A program made the translations under genes and the position numbers. The notes under the pieces are model-generated. The model made no database searches. It saw nothing but the letters and a program-made list of their open reading frames with translations, and was not told the origin of the DNA. 64,000 nt of DNA from Ophioderma brevispina. Its lineage: Eukaryota; Echinodermata; Ophiuroidea; Amphilepidida; Ophiodermatidae. The stretch lies in the NCBI GenBank assembly GCA_023653785.1, contig JAMKCH010035279.1, positions 124,001 through 188,000 of the forward strand, in the 5' to 3' direction. This document shows, one piece after another, positions 1 through 12,489 of the stretch (the stretch's first letter is position 1; every line of letters starts with the position of its first letter).

Positions 1-167
1 GCAATACCAACAGTAGATTAGCGCGTACCGCCCCCACACTGCAAAATCCGCAAAATCTTGTGCATTGATCATGCAAAACCTCGTCAAAGCAAATACGTGT
101 TTTTATTAGTTTTGACCGCCATTTTTAAAACTAAGTTTGTTCAAGTCAGTTTTTCTTGCATAATAAT

Positions 168-308
168 AATAATACTGGATGGCTTTTTTCGGCTTGATAA
201 CAGAAATATCGCCCTAGCCAAGAAAATATCAGACTCATCTTCGACTCGCCGATATTTGAGCTTGGTCGGCGATTTTTCTGTTATCAACCTCAGCATCCAA
301 TATTATAT
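168..308. repeat. Hairpin (MITE-like) inverted repeat
   Basis: The outer ends AATACTGGATG (from about 171) and CATCCAATATT (to about 304) pair. Inward, TTGATAACAGAAA near 197 pairs with TTTCTGTTATCAA near 274, followed by ATCGCC/GGCGAT and CCAAG/CTTGG. The result is a stem of about 55 bp with a few bulges and a short loop. No coding potential is recognised, and the target duplication is unclear. It is probably a very short non-autonomous DNA element. Confidence 0.6.
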
Positions 309-1726
309 AAGTATTGTATAATGCAACAGAAAGGTAATGCACATCAAACGACAATATCAGTTTCATTGACAAGTCTAGATCAAAGGAATAGGGGATTATC
401 TATTAATTTCGTTGACGATTTTGAATCAATAATCAAAAAGAGCCAAATTATTTTGACAATCTCCTGAGTCTGCGTTTAATATTTACCCTGACTGTACGGG
501 TTAAAGGAAATCTGGTACCTAATTAGCCCAGGTAACAGGACCCACGGGCCAACTGGTGGCTATAAAACCAAGCAGACTATAAAATCGCTACCTTTTGCAC
601 TGAAATATTACTAAAGAGCTTAGTTAGGGCCTTTTATATCTTAACAAAATTGTCATCAAAAGGGCAAACACATTTCAAGAACATATCAAATCGGGACTCG
701 ATATGATTCTTCAAGAGTGAGATAGAACCTGCATAAAGGACATAGACAGGTGTGAAAACTACATCAGCAAAAACATGGATACTTAATACCCTATGTACGT
801 CATCCGATTCGATATAAAGCACTAGCGTAGAATTTCACAGATAATTTGAACAATATAACAAAATTGTGATTAACACGCTGTACATCAATGACACAGCTTG
901 CAATATACATGTTTGCTTTTCAGCTGTGATATTTCACGATTATTTAGCCAACGATGTTCATTTGTGTAGTAAGGATGTAAAACGTCAATCAGATTTTGTA
1001 AAATAGCCTCGCATCGTGACAGGCAATATCAGTTTATGAGTCATTGAAATATTATTGTAATTGGTGCCATAGTGTTTGATATTTTTTTTAAACAGTATGC
1101 GTTCCTTCAGTTTGGATAAAATTACAAGTAATTTTTATGATGAAACGTTGTAGTATATATTCTGTTTTCCTAATACAGTAGGCCTATACAATTACTTTAC
1201 TTCATGAAATTTATTAGATAGTCAAGGTGTTTTCATTGGACAATTTCACCAGGTTGCCAATGGAATATTTAGTCTACTTCTCCGCGGGGAAAAAGCTGCG
1301 AACTACCGCACCCCTACTACCGCATCTGATATCGTCCCACGCGTCAAAGTTCACAGCTTAGCTCGGATAAATTACGCGAACGATGTGGTTCAATAGGCAA
1401 TGAGCCTGATCATCACTGGTGAATTTCCTATTCATATACCGTATTCATACACCACTATCTTCGGAAATATACATTTTCCGGTGTATTGTAAACTGCTGTC
1501 CCACACTCCAAACACTCCTAAACTATTCCATTGGAATATCAGTTGTTAATGAAATCTCCAATGAAAACACATGATAAGTTCCGAATTTCACCTTTCATAT
1601 GCTCCTCAATGTAAAGGTTATAAATTTTTAATGGCTTAGCAAAGAAAAAACTTCTATACTTTTCCCAAATTATCCATGACACTATGCAAAGACCATGACA
1701 CGATGGGTATCTTTCCTTTAAGTACT
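309..1726. other. Intergenic, nothing recognised
   Basis: AT-rich DNA with only short stop-bounded frames and no recognisable protein similarity. No clear inverted or tandem repeat was seen. Confidence 0.5.
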
Positions 1727-1730
1727 TTAA

Positions 1731-2586
1731 CACTTAAGGACCAAGGGGGGGGGGGTTCCTAGGGACCCCCAAAATTTGTTTTCGCGCTGGCCGCTTTACG
1801 CGTGCGATTTTTGCGCCGAAATTTTTTTGTAATTTTCTGACTTTTAATGCGCTTCTTTTCTAACCACAAAAATAATTAAAATCGGCCAAGCCGTTAATGA
1901 GATAATTAGTATGGGTCCCATGGAACCCCCCTTGGGCCTAACGTGGAAGTCCATTGAGAATATTTTAAAAAAATAAAAAGTTTTTTTTTTTTAAAAAACA
2001 TAAAAAAAAAAATAAAAAATAAAAGAATAAGAAACCGAGAACCAAGCACATTTTTTTTGCTGATATAAGTTCACACATCATGTAAGTAAACAATTATTAG
2101 TAACAGTAAAAATAATTACCCTTTATGTGCTGAAAACCAACAAGTTCATCTGTCGGTTGCCAACCGTTACTGTACAAACTCTATGGGAAAATGACGTGTA
2201 TTTTGCAACACCCGTAAAATCCATGATTCCCCTAAAACTGTTTGGTTTTGTGTTAAATATAAGTATTTGGTCTTCTGAATCTATATCACCATAAAAATAG
2301 TTTTTCAAAATGTTTTGATGTAAGCAAAGGCTCATTTGAATTCTTCCGTCTTTTTTCCTCATTTTCGGCGTGTTTGAGAAGACAAGTTTGCCCCTACTTT
2401 GTACCCCACATAACAATCTCATTTTTTTATTGCTGATTTTGGGTGTTGTCTTAAGATCCTTCACATGTGGTAAAATTCGTGCAAAAATTCCCGTCGGGAA
2501 AAGTGTTTCCTTGGGGGGGGGGTCCCATGGACCCCCCCCCCCCCCTTGGGCACAAGGGAGTGAAAACCCCTTTGTCCCCTTAAGTG
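1731..2586. mobile_element. Non-autonomous TTAA-flanked DNA element (piggyBac-like signature)
   Basis: The ends are perfect inverted repeats, CACTTAAGG at 1731 and CCTTAAGTG ending at 2586. TTAA stands immediately outside on both sides (1727-1730 and 2587-2590). TTAA target duplications are typical of the piggyBac superfamily and of some Kolobok/Sola3-type elements. Just inside each end lies a G-run/C-run block with GGGACCCCC or GGGTCC motifs, so the subterminal regions also pair. The interior holds runs of T/A and no transposase frame. Frames crossing the right arm are low-complexity translations of the C/G runs. The superfamily is inferred from the TSD only. Confidence 0.7.
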
Positions 2587-3035
2587 TTAAAGGTTTCAGC
2601 TTTTTCACATGTTATTAACATTGAGATAAAGGTGAAAATCATGGCCAGCAAGAAGTGACGTTGGAGACTAAATGTAGATACACTGTTTTGTGCAATAAAG
2701 TTTGAGATGCTCTATTGAATACCATTATCCATTTTTACAACATTCTTCTTTAAATAGGTAAAAAGACTTTTCTATAGCTGACACATTATTGACTATGTAA
2801 CAAATTGCATAACGCACTGGAAGATCTCTTTGATTTCATGGAGAACGAGCTTAAGTTTATTTATTCAGACGTTTGCCTCTAGTACATAGAGTTCAATCAA
2901 GAATAGCAATAACCCTCTATGGTATTGATCTGGTCCAATTCATTTGATGAGTTGAGGATGGCATGCATGAAAGATATCAAAAGTGAGTTGACATGAAATA
3001 GCTTGACTGTAGAAGAAATGGTTGTTTGAGTTTTA
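2587..3035. other. Intergenic, nothing recognised
   Basis: No gene, tandem repeat or inverted repeat was recognised between the TTAA element and the next hairpin. Confidence 0.45.
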
Positions 3036-3140
3036 GAGAATAAAGGTATGCACTTTTGGAACCGGTACTCTCTTTACGACGAATTGAAAGCAATTCGTCG
3101 TAAAGAGAATACCGCTTCCCCAAATCATACCTTTATTCTC
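3036..3140. repeat. Near-perfect 105-bp hairpin
   Basis: GAGAATAAAGGTATG at 3036 pairs with CATACCTTTATTCTC ending at 3140. The central stem CTCTTTACGACGAATTG pairs exactly with CAATTCGTCGTAAAGAG around a 4-base AAAG loop. The arms are about 50 bp and the central 17-22 bp are perfect. This is a minimal MITE or hairpin insertion. No coding content. Confidence 0.75.
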
Positions 3141-4123
3141 ATTCTTAAACAGCTTTATAATTTAAGGTCATCTTTAACCCAATTTCGCGCTATTTAAATA
3201 CAACAAGAAAAACTGCCACAAAAATCGAACAACCCGTTAAACGCAACGAACATACGCAACGATACGCAACGTTAGCAGGCGCGCGCGAATGTAGCAAAAC
3301 GCGGTATGACGCGAGCGCTTCAAGCTCCAATAACGTCAATACGCAGCGCGTACCGGGCATCAGCAAACGAAATTGCTTACATATTCACAGCTTTTTGAAA
3401 ATGAGATATAAAGTTAATTGTTGCTGATTTAATGGTGATGTGACTATAGAAATATCTCAATCATATGGTTTTTACTTTTTTAAATCCGATTAAGCATGAT
3501 CGTACAATAATTTGAGTTATTAGACAGATTTAGATATCATGCTTTTGACAGGTGTGCGTGTAATTGTAATGTGGAATTCTTTTGTTCCTGGCTCGATCAA
3601 ACAAAAAAATGAACGTTTCGCGTCCGCATCAAGCCTCACTGTTGAAATACTGTTTAGCATTCGTAAACATTGCTGTATTTTGAAAAAAAGTTAACGTTAG
3701 GATAAAATTTGAAGCAATGCGTTGAATATGAAGTAATACTCTGGAAACAAAATGGTTAGGATGTAAAAATTATAGCATAACCATGAGCAAGCCTGTAACG
3801 ACATTTCCAACAAATGGAAGGTATAGGAGAAATGCACAGTGCTCACTTTTCTTTATCTCGATTTTAGTTAATTTATAGGCTGCACTTGTTTAGGCACCAT
3901 AGCTAGATCTTTTGTAGATGAAATACCATTTTAATAAATATATAATTACATTATTCATCTCATCTCATGACAAGGCAATTACCAAAAATTATAGCATGTC
4001 ACGCTTTCTATTTGAGAAAGGAAGCCCGGGCTGTGTAGGGTATGATATAAAAACTACCAGTTCCTTGCGACATACCTAGCGAATTACTGTCGCGGATTTG
4101 TTTCGAACCAAATATATATTCCA

Positions 4124-4347
4124 CATGAAGATGTTTCTTTATAAATCAAGGTCACATATCATAAATTTGAGAAAATTGTAATAATAATACATATGCATGT
4201 ATAATGATTGCAATGGTTAGCTGAAACCGAAGAGTTTAATGTGAGCTCACAGTCAACTATTCATTTTGCGTATACATGAACATGCATTGATTTAAACTTC
4301 TCAAATTTTATGATATGTAACTCGCTTTGACCATCTTCATGTAGTCC
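4124..4347. repeat. Hairpin nested in the left arm of the foldback
   Basis: CATGAAGAT near 4125 pairs with ATCTTCATG ending about 4346. Further in, ACATATCATAAATTTGAGAA pairs with TTCTCAAATTTTATGATATG. The arms are about 45 bp with one gap. The corresponding place in the right arm of the outer foldback lacks this sequence, which supports a later insertion. Confidence 0.6.
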
Positions 4348-4411
4348 GTCTAGAAGCACTGCGTACATTCTATGGTGATCTACCCATTGATGCTGGCGTG
4401 CTCGATGGGTA

Positions 4412-4762
4412 CACTGTTAAAAATTTCCGTAAATTAAGAAAACAGATTTTCCGTAAATTTCTGTTTTAGAAAACAATAAAAATAAAAAAGTAATAGTTTT
4501 TTTGCAAAAATTAATAAATTAGGAAATATTTCAAAAATTTCTGGCAGCAATATTTCCGGAATTTTTTTTTGGTTCCGTATTTTAAATTACGGAAAAATTC
4601 TGTTAAAATACACATTTTTTTCCGTAATATGAGACAAATTTCTGTAAAATTACTGTCAAAGTTCCGTTAATTGACAGAAATTTCTGTAAATTTACCCTAA
4701 AAATGTCTGGAAATACTGCTGCCAGAAATTTCCGTAAATTTACGGAAATTTTTTTAACAGTG
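4412..4762. mobile_element. TA-flanked 351-bp MITE (Tc1/mariner-type TSD)
   Basis: The left end CACTGTTAAAAATTTCCGTA (4412) is the inverse of the right end, which finishes TTTTTTTAACAGTG at 4762. TA lies directly outside both ends (4410-4411 and 4763-4764). TA duplication is the rule for Tc1/mariner elements. The interior is rich in degenerate repeats of TTTCCGTAAATT on both strands, so nearly the whole element is self-complementary. No coding capacity. Confidence 0.75.
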
Positions 4763-5105
4763 TAGATGACTAATGGGCATATCACTAAAGATGGCGCGAC
4801 TGGTGCTTCTAGACGGACTATCTTCATGTTGAAAACATGTATTGGTTCGAAACTAATCCGCGACGGTGTTCAAGTAACTGCCACTTATGTATCACACTGT
4901 CCATGCCTACGCTAAAATTCACCCAGTCCAGGCTTTCTTTCCGAACTAGAAAGCGTGACACGCTCTAATAGTCTTTCATATTTGGTAAATGCCATGTCAT
5001 ATGTGATAGATAGTGTAATTAAATATTTAGTAAAAGTGTATTTAATCTAGAAAAGATCAAGTTTATTGAAATTAGCGGCACAAGCCTTAATTAAGTTACT
5101 TAACA

Positions 5106-7974
5106 AATTTCTGGTTGAGTTGAGGTACTTTCCGCGTATGTTTTCATTCAGTTTTTATCTAAACTTTTAGTTTGATTGAGTTTTTGATTGAATGTCCTCA
5201 TTCCATAAATGTAGTTTTAATGCAACACTGGCTCTTCACAAGAAGATATTTGTTTACATTTATTGTCTGTGGATTGGATTTCCGGTGATAGGCTTGTTTT
5301 ATTAAGAGTTAGAAAGCTTTTGCCTTTTACTCTTTAAATGGCATGAGTACCATTTATTACAAATGTCTGCAATTGAAGATGTGATTTAGCCACAAAACTG
5401 TCAAAGCTGCCAACAGATATGATATAATTCGTCTCGCGTAAGTCCTTTCCTGACCCATTAAAAGCGCAATAACACGATATATGAAAATATATCATCGAGG
5501 AAGAGTGGTGTAAACGGATATTGTTTTTTTTTAAAGCTCCAGATAACACGGATACCCTCGAAAAAGACATTTGCAAAAAACCTAGGACAACTTTTTGTTA
5601 GTTATTCGACTTCGAAATGAGAATGATCGCCACAACGAGTTGTATTTTTACAAGACTTAGTGTTATACTGAAAGTAGCAAATTACAGCAAAAACAGCAAC
5701 AAAACCCATGAAATGATTCAATATTCAATTAAAAATGAAAATTTTACAATCATGAGCTGATAATTTTCATTAATTGTTGCCTATTCTTGCAGGTTAAGTA
5801 TGGAAATTTTAGAATAACGATTCGTATTTCAATCGTATGCCCTCAGGAATACAAGAGTGTGAGGTACCTTAACTTAATAACACAATGGTACCCGATTGTT
5901 ATTTTTTTGTTGAAGATTGCTTTTGTGAAGAAAAACAAAAATGCCCAATTTATCTATTTTAATTGCGAAGAATGTAATGCCATTTGTGTTGTAACTTATC
6001 TTTCAGGGGTTACTCTGACTGTTAAGCTATTGTATACGGAGAACGCTCCTAAAAATGTAATGCTAAAAATCCCAAACAACTCCAAACAACCTGAGATATG
6101 ATGATTTAGTGAAATTTACCTGCTGAACAATTTGTCCCTTATAATGTGCATATGTGTAAACTTCTCGCTAATTCTCAAAGGGTATCAGAAGATATTCTGA
6201 GAACACAATTTTCCTATATCCCTAACACCCCTTACCTGCATTTAAATGCACTTTTGAAAAAATCACGGAGCGGACCCCTGCCTTGGGTAGGGGGAAATTG
6301 ACCCTAGATCTAACAAGAAAAATAACACGACCTCGATTTTGGCGGTGATGGTCAGATTTTTCTCTAGGGACTTTATATACTGTACACTTGATTTCGTGTA
6401 TATTAACTTAGGCGAAGGATTCAGACGTTTATAGGCAAAGATAGGGGAAAATAATAAAGTTTTAAACTACTTGTCGGCCAACTTCTATATTTTTCCCCAA
6501 CATTTTGATTGAGTGCGCCTTCTACAATACTCAAGAAGCACCGGATGCATTTTACACCGCTTTAAAATAGCAAATAACACGTAAGCTATTATTTCGGCAT
6601 AAAATGGATTTATGAATGTTTTTAACATACTAATCGCTTAATTTGATACGTGTATTTAACTCGCTATTGAATTAATGCATATCAAATAAACCAGGAAAGT
6701 CGTATTTTTTTTCAAAATAATTGGTTCGCGTTTGGATAATTTATTCACATACAGCACAAATCATTGAAAGTATGGTATTGGAATTGACGGGTATTTCTCG
6801 CAATATCCTGCGATATTACTTGTTGTTTTCTTCGTGTCTTTGACTAACCTTGTCCTTGGAAATGTAGAAACTTGTTTATATCTTTTTTAGGTTATAAGTG
6901 TGACATTTCTCAAGTATTTACAGGCAGCAAACCGAATGTTTTCCCAACTTTAATGAACAAGTTACCTGAAGCAATTTAAGAGAATAACGCCGACCTCCAC
7001 TTCCTGTCCTTGTGAGTCTGTCAAAGAATATTAGATGTTCCATGTATCAAAACCCTACTCTCGACCCATTAAAAGGGTAATAGCACTCCACGCATTACAG
7101 TCCGAATCAAGAATCACCAATAAAAGATTTAGAGGATCTGCATTTGAGGTGGCAATGCTGTAAACGAAACACGGATATCCTCCTGAGAATTATTAATACC
7201 CTGAGCAATATTGTCTGCCAACTGAATGCAGGGGCAGGACGTTCACAAGAGAACCTTGTTATCACTATCGTTTGTAAAATTAGTTCCTGGCAGCTAAATT
7301 CGATATGCCCTATTTAAAATTGTAGTCGTGACTGTTACGGGGACAGTCCTTATTGCAGAGAAATTACATCTGATGTCTCCTACCCTTGTATACATATGCG
7401 AGCACTTAACTATTAAATTCTCGGGCGCTAAAGCAGCGGTTGCTTATAGATTAGCTGAGACACGTATGAGTTTACTCTGGCGACGATTAAACTCGTATTA
7501 ACACCTTTGTTATAGTCATATAAGTATCAATAGGGTAATCAAGCATTCAGAGATGGCGGTATGGCCTTAAACGCGTAGTTTAAGCGGTTGTCTTGAACGG
7601 GATGTTTTTTCTTAAAAAAAACAACAAAAAACAGAAAAAGGAAAAAAAAAACACCCTCGATCATGCCTTTGTTAGAAGCAAAATTGTGTTTTTGAAAGTA
7701 GTGCTGTTCTGCCGATCTTAACCAGTATGATAAGGTTATTATATTTTGAATGTAGCCTTATAGGCAAGGCTTACGCACCACTTCGTGATCACCATCCACT
7801 TAACCTATTCCTATTTACATTGACCATAACTCTAACATGGTGTTATCCAAATTGACAGTATATTTTTTATTTATATGGGCAAGTTTATCATATAATGTGT
7901 AATTTTTGAAAAAAATATGTCAAAACAGCATTTTCTCTGATTTTGCTCTTAAAGATGGTTCACTTGATCACGGG
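5106..7974. other. Intergenic with one old diverged direct repeat
   Basis: No gene was recognised. Frames such as 5787-6101 (+) have no identifiable domain. Two stretches, about 5450-5575 and 7063-7190, share words in the same order (GACCCATTAAAAG, then GTAAACG, then ACACGGATA, then CCTC). This suggests an ancient direct duplication or two old copies of one repeat. An A-rich run lies at 7610-7650. Confidence 0.45.
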
Positions 7975-8895
7975 CCGATTTTTTCCTCCCTCACATGGAA
8001 GCATGTCGTCGGTCGCGTCACATACTGACGTATTTAGAGAAAAACGACGTTGAAGATTTTGCGATTTTAATTTGCTCCATACCGTTAATTTAAACATATA
8101 CTTCAATAAAATACAAGCGGTAAATCGCCAAAATAAGTTAAATTTCTAATATATTTAACTAATCAACTTCCAATTTATTTAGATATCCGAAAAAAAGTGT
8201 TAAATAAAATACGTTACTATGTGAAAACGACAAAATAGCAATTTTACCGTGAACTGAAAATACGTCGCACAAATACGTCACTATGTGAAACGGCGAATAC
8301 TTCAACAGATACGACGCCATGGGCCTGCGCAGAATAGATTTTCGACAAATACGTCATAATTAGTCAATTAATATTTTACTAATTAAGCCACTTTGAGGTT
8401 ATGAAATTTGGTGAATTTGTAGAGTAGTACAAAACAACGTATATGCCAAATTTCTCCAAAGTCCAAAATGTCGAATACGTCACTATGTGAAACGGCGAAT
8501 ACTTCAACAGATACGACGCCATGGGCCTGCGCAGAATAGATTTTCGACAAATACGTCATAATTAGTCAATTAATATTTTACTAATTAAGCCACTTTGAGG
8601 TTATGAAATTTGGTGAATTTGTAGAGTAGTACAAAACAACGTATATGCCAAATTTCTCCAAAGTCCAAAATGTCGAATACGTCACTATGTGAAACGGCGA
8701 ATACTTCAACAGATACGACGCCATGGGCCTGCGCAGAATAGATTTTCGACAAATACGTCATAATTAGTCAATTAATATTTTACTAATTAAGCCACTTTGA
8801 GGTTATGAAATTTGGTGAATTTGTAGAGTAGTACAAAACAACGTATATGCCAAATTTCTCCAAAGTCCAAAATGTCGAATACGTCACTATGTGAC
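7975..8895 (+). repeat. Dispersed repeat copy 1, ending in a 202-bp tandem array
   Basis: The left part (8040-8271) shares an ordered series of blocks with 38590-38865: GAAGATTTTGCGATTTTA, TTGCTCCATAC, TTTATTTAGATAT, ATACGTCACTATGTGAAAAC and CCGTGAACTGAAA. The right part is the 202-bp tandem array described separately. The two window copies establish this as a dispersed family. No protein is encoded. Confidence 0.7.
8272..8895 (+). repeat. Tandem repeat, exact 202-bp unit, three full copies plus a start
   Basis: Units begin at 8272, 8474 and 8676, each with AATACGTCACTATGTGA, and a fourth start at 8878 breaks off after 18 bases. The spacing is exactly 202 bp each time, and the three full units look identical base for base. 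The unit contains AATACGTCA twice. Identity without drift points to a very recent expansion, active homogenisation, or an assembly duplication. Frames read through the array are repeat translations. Confidence 0.9.
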
Positions 8896-9784
8896 GCGGC
8901 CGACAATATATTACCAAAAACGGTCCAGCCCGTTGGATAGTAGAAGCAAAATGTGTACTAAATTGGCCCATAGGACAGTGTGTGTAAAGTAATGTGGTCA
9001 ACCACATTTGGAGATGTTTGTGTTCATAACATTAAGAGGACACACATTCACTTTACTCTCTTTTGATACCAAAATCTCAATTTTGAATGGGAGTAAGGTG
9101 AGGAGAGGAGATTGTCGATCGGGTCACTCACTTTTAAGCAAAAACATATGGCTCAAAATGATCTCTAATTTCATTTTTGAAAAGCCAGAAAATGTACAAA
9201 AGAGTTCGAAAAAAATCTACTTCTACTAGAACGGCCGGATTAAACCCGAAATCACCGATATTAATTTCAAATTCTTTATTCAAGGATATGTTATTTTCTC
9301 CCAGCCAAACTACTTTAAGGGAGCATTAGTTCATACTTATCCAACTGTACTGAAATCTCACCATGAATAAATATTGTGGGCGCGTGACATATTAAATGTG
9401 GTATTTAGCCGGTGGCGGGAAAGAATTTCCAAATTTAGCCGACGTCTTTGGTTTATCGCGTAAAAACCGAAATCTTGAAGAAAAATTAATATTTTTTTAT
9501 ATATTATAAAGCAATATTTTCTCGTTGGACCTGAAGATTCAACTCCATTCTAAGATTACTTCTGAATTGTTATGTATGAATAACGGACGAAGACGAGGTC
9601 GTATACAGGTCATGGGAACATCAATGACCGACCCACATAAAAGCGTCCAAAGTGGTTTGTGGTTTTTGTCTATATTGCTGTAGTCTGTTTTGATTCATTT
9701 ATGGGAGTTATTGTATTAAGAGAGACTTAATTGGCCGCCATCGTCTGGTGGTATTGTTCCTTTAAATTAACATTATGGGCAATA
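8896..9784. other. Intergenic, nothing recognised
   Basis: Two short frames (8783-9007 on minus, 9008-9229 on plus) have no recognisable product, and the first runs into the 202-bp array. No other structure was seen. Confidence 0.4.
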
Positions 9785-11130
9785 GTGCTGCAGCATCAGG
9801 TGAAAAAGGGCCTTAGATTTCTACCAACCAGGGCCGGAATAATAACATTTGCAATCATAGCTAAAATTGATCATTGGGTTGTGTAGTTCATGAAAACACA
9901 AAAATAAAAGTGATGGCAATTTGCATAAACCATCATTTTGCAAAATGGCCGCCATTTTAAAGGTAATAGCACTACTATGGTGACTTAGTGTCGGAATGTA
10001 TGTTGTCTGGGTCAAGAGGTTCAATATACAATTGCCAGAATTGTCTGAGTCATGGAAATTTATATACACGGCTATTTTTTCAAGATGGCCGACATTTCGT
10101 CAAAGAAACCGTGTATTTCTTATTATATAACCTAGGAAGATGATTGTGGTGTCAAAATTAGTGTTTTCTGGGTCAAGGAGTTCAATAAGACTAGTCTACA
10201 AACTGTAGGATGAATATAAAAAGTGATGTTTATTTGCATTTGTCACTTTTTTTCCAAGATAGCCCAATATTTTAAATACAAGTATCCAAGAGTGTTAACT
10301 TACTGCAATGTCAGGCTTAATGCGGCAAAGTGGTAAAATATATTAACCCAGATGCTTGATAATTAATACCAACACAGAATCCTCGGTAACTCCTCCTTAG
10401 AACTTCCTAACTGCGCATTATGCCCCCTATGAACGAAAACCCCAAAACATTGACTACCAATAGGTGTGCACGTGACCATGACCATTTAATTATTCGAAAT
10501 TCGGGGCCATTTTACTCTTGACATATCTGAAACAAACAAATAATGGTTTCTATTAAAATAATACAGGCCTAAATATCAAAATTCCCATGCAATTCCAGAT
10601 ATGTTTTGGGTGGATACATATAGAGTAGTCAAGGTGTCACATTTTGGGTGTCACATTGGTAGTCCATGAATAACATGACTCACGACTCATCTGACAGTTT
10701 TGAGAATATGGCTATTGAAATCCTTGACCTATAAAACATCCACTTTGTCACCAAAATCGTCATCCTAGGTGCTGTATAGCACGAGGTATAAAGGTGTTTG
10801 CCTTTTTCTATGTTGACCATTTTGGGAAAATAGTGACGTATGAAAACTTCATTACTTTTATATTTACCTGACAGTTTTTAAATAGTTTTATTGAACTCCT
10901 TGACACAGAAAATTTTTAATTTGACACCACAATCATCTTCATAGGCTATATAATAGGAAATGTAAGGTTTGGAAAATGGCGTCGTATGCAAATTGCCACC
11001 ACTTTTAATTTTGTCATCACCTGTTTTCATGAACTCCACATCCCTACGGTCAATTTTAACTATGATGACAAATGTTATTATTCCGGCCCCGGTAGCACTC
11101 TCCTAAAATGGTTGGTGCTGCAGCATAGCC
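9785..11130. mobile_element. Foldback element built of inverted, repeated monomers
   Basis: GTGCTGCAGCA near 9786 is mirrored near 11115. Inside it GGGCCGGAATAATAACATTT (9832) pairs with the complement ending near 11088, and AGTTCATGAAAACA (9886) and GGCAATTTGCATA (9915) pair with complements near 11025 and 10986. Each arm carries a further unit with GATGATTGTGGTGTCAAA followed by GTCAAGGAGTTCAATA. Related, more diverged units occur at about 9965-10030 and 10690-10770. The element is therefore two opposed arrays of a degenerate monomer of roughly 180-210 bp. No transposase frame. Superfamily unknown. Confidence 0.7.
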
Positions 11131-11465
11131 TGTTTGCCTGTCGTCGTACTGTCAAGACATACTGCGATCATGTATAGGAAATTGGTGTGCAGGATTGTGT
11201 GAAGAGTCTGTACAAATGATCTTGCTAATTGAATAAAAATTGCGAGTGAATAATTCATGCTTACTATGGCTACCCCAATGTGCACTCATGTGCCAATTCT
11301 TTAAAGAAGCATTTTTTTTTATAAACTCCTCATATTGATATTTGATTAAGTTAATGTTATATTTGATTCTTAACTCGTAAAATAATACGATCGAGTAAAG
11401 ATAGAGTTGACAGGCATTCGATCCACTAATATCCCAATTGGAAATTCAACTTTTAGCCAGTCTGC

Positions 11466-11541
11466 TTTTCAAACCGATCTGACAGGAAGGTGTTGTATAG
11501 CAGACTGGCTATACAAACCGATCTGACAGGAAGGTGTTGTT
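11466..11541 (+). repeat. Short direct repeat, two copies
   Basis: AAACCGATCTGACAGGAAGG followed by TGTTGT occurs at about 11470 and again about 45 bp later, separated by a stretch containing CAGACTGGCT, which itself echoes the upstream CAGTCTGCTT. A recent local slippage or duplication. Confidence 0.75.
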
Positions 11542-11689
11542 TTGTGATGCTTAATCAGAATTCAACGGAATAAAGCTCGCTAACAGACAACGAAAGCACT
11601 ACTATTTTTTCAACTGCAAAATATAACCAGATAACACTGTTCAAAATTATGCTTATATTACGTTTGATGGGGCAAAATACTAAAGAGAT

Positions 11690-11945
11690 AGTCCACCTAC
11701 AACGGTGAAGAATAGGGCACTCAATTGAGTTGACTCTTCACCCAACATTAGTTTCACGTTTTATTCCGTGCGGTTCATATGTCCTTTTGGCAGGAGATAT
11801 AGTCCTCCGGGCTCACAGTCCGGGAACAATGGTGAACAATAGGGCAATCGATTCAGTTTGACTCTTCACGCAACATTAGTTTCACGCTTTATTCCATTGT
11901 CGTCTATGGATCCCGGACTATGATACCTGCCGGACTATGATTACT
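11690..11945. repeat. Dispersed repeat with two subunits; third copy inverted near 21.95 kb
   Basis: GGTGAAGAATAGGGCACTCAA near 11704, followed by GTTGACTCTTCACCCAAC and TTAGTTTCACG, recurs about 128 bp later as GGTGAACAATAGGGCAATCG with GACTCTTCACGCAAC. The reverse complement of about 21940-21995 carries the same string. ATAGTCC near the left and GGACTAT near the right suggest inverted termini. Probably a small non-autonomous element or its remains. Confidence 0.55.
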
Positions 11946-12489
11946 TTCATACCGGGTTCGAGATCGTGTAGTTGTGTCTTTAACATAATTGCATGCTGTT
12001 AAATTGGAATCTTTATCATAGAATGCAAAACAAAATGTATATTTTAAGATTTACTAAAACTTTCTATTTTATGACGCATACCGTTGTTAGTTTAATACGA
12101 CTTGAACTTAACATAGTAGATTTAATACACAATGTACATGTCTGTAATCATACAAAATAGCTAATACCATACAAACGTTTATTCAATCCAGTTGTATTTA
12201 TGTAATGAATCCAATATTTGTATCAAAATAACATTCAAATGGATTAAAACAGAACATTGTGTTTAAATAATATTAAAGTATCAAATGTAATGTATTTTGC
12301 CATTTATAAATTTATATTTTACTTAAAATACTCATTTTTATATTCTTTTTGGTGCATTCTAAGTAATACAGTTATCGATTCAATGATTGTACATAAGAAC
12401 AACAATGTGTTACAGCAGAGCTTCCAACCCCTAATATGCATTTGTCCCAGATGTTTGAAAGAGGATTTCAACTTCCAAATTCCAGCTTA

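Larger units (their letters stand above)
3860..5105. mobile_element. Large foldback element with two nested insertions
   Basis: The left arm (about 3860-4131 plus 4338-4400) is the reverse complement of the right arm (about 4770-5105). Matching blocks include GTCACGCTTTCTA near 3999 against its complement near 4950, GTCGCGGATT near 4089 against AATCCGCGAC near 4856, and AGTCCGTCTAGAAGCAC near 4344 against GTGCTTCTAGACGGACT near 4801. The arms differ by many substitutions, so the foldback is not recent. Its left arm is interrupted by a hairpin at 4124-4347, and its centre is occupied by a TA-flanked element at 4412-4762. No transposase is present. Outer edges are approximate because similarity fades. 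Confidence 0.7.

Noticed and set aside
8272..8895. CRISPR-like array
   Set aside because: The whole 202-bp unit repeats without variable spacers, and the DNA is animal. It is a tandem repeat.
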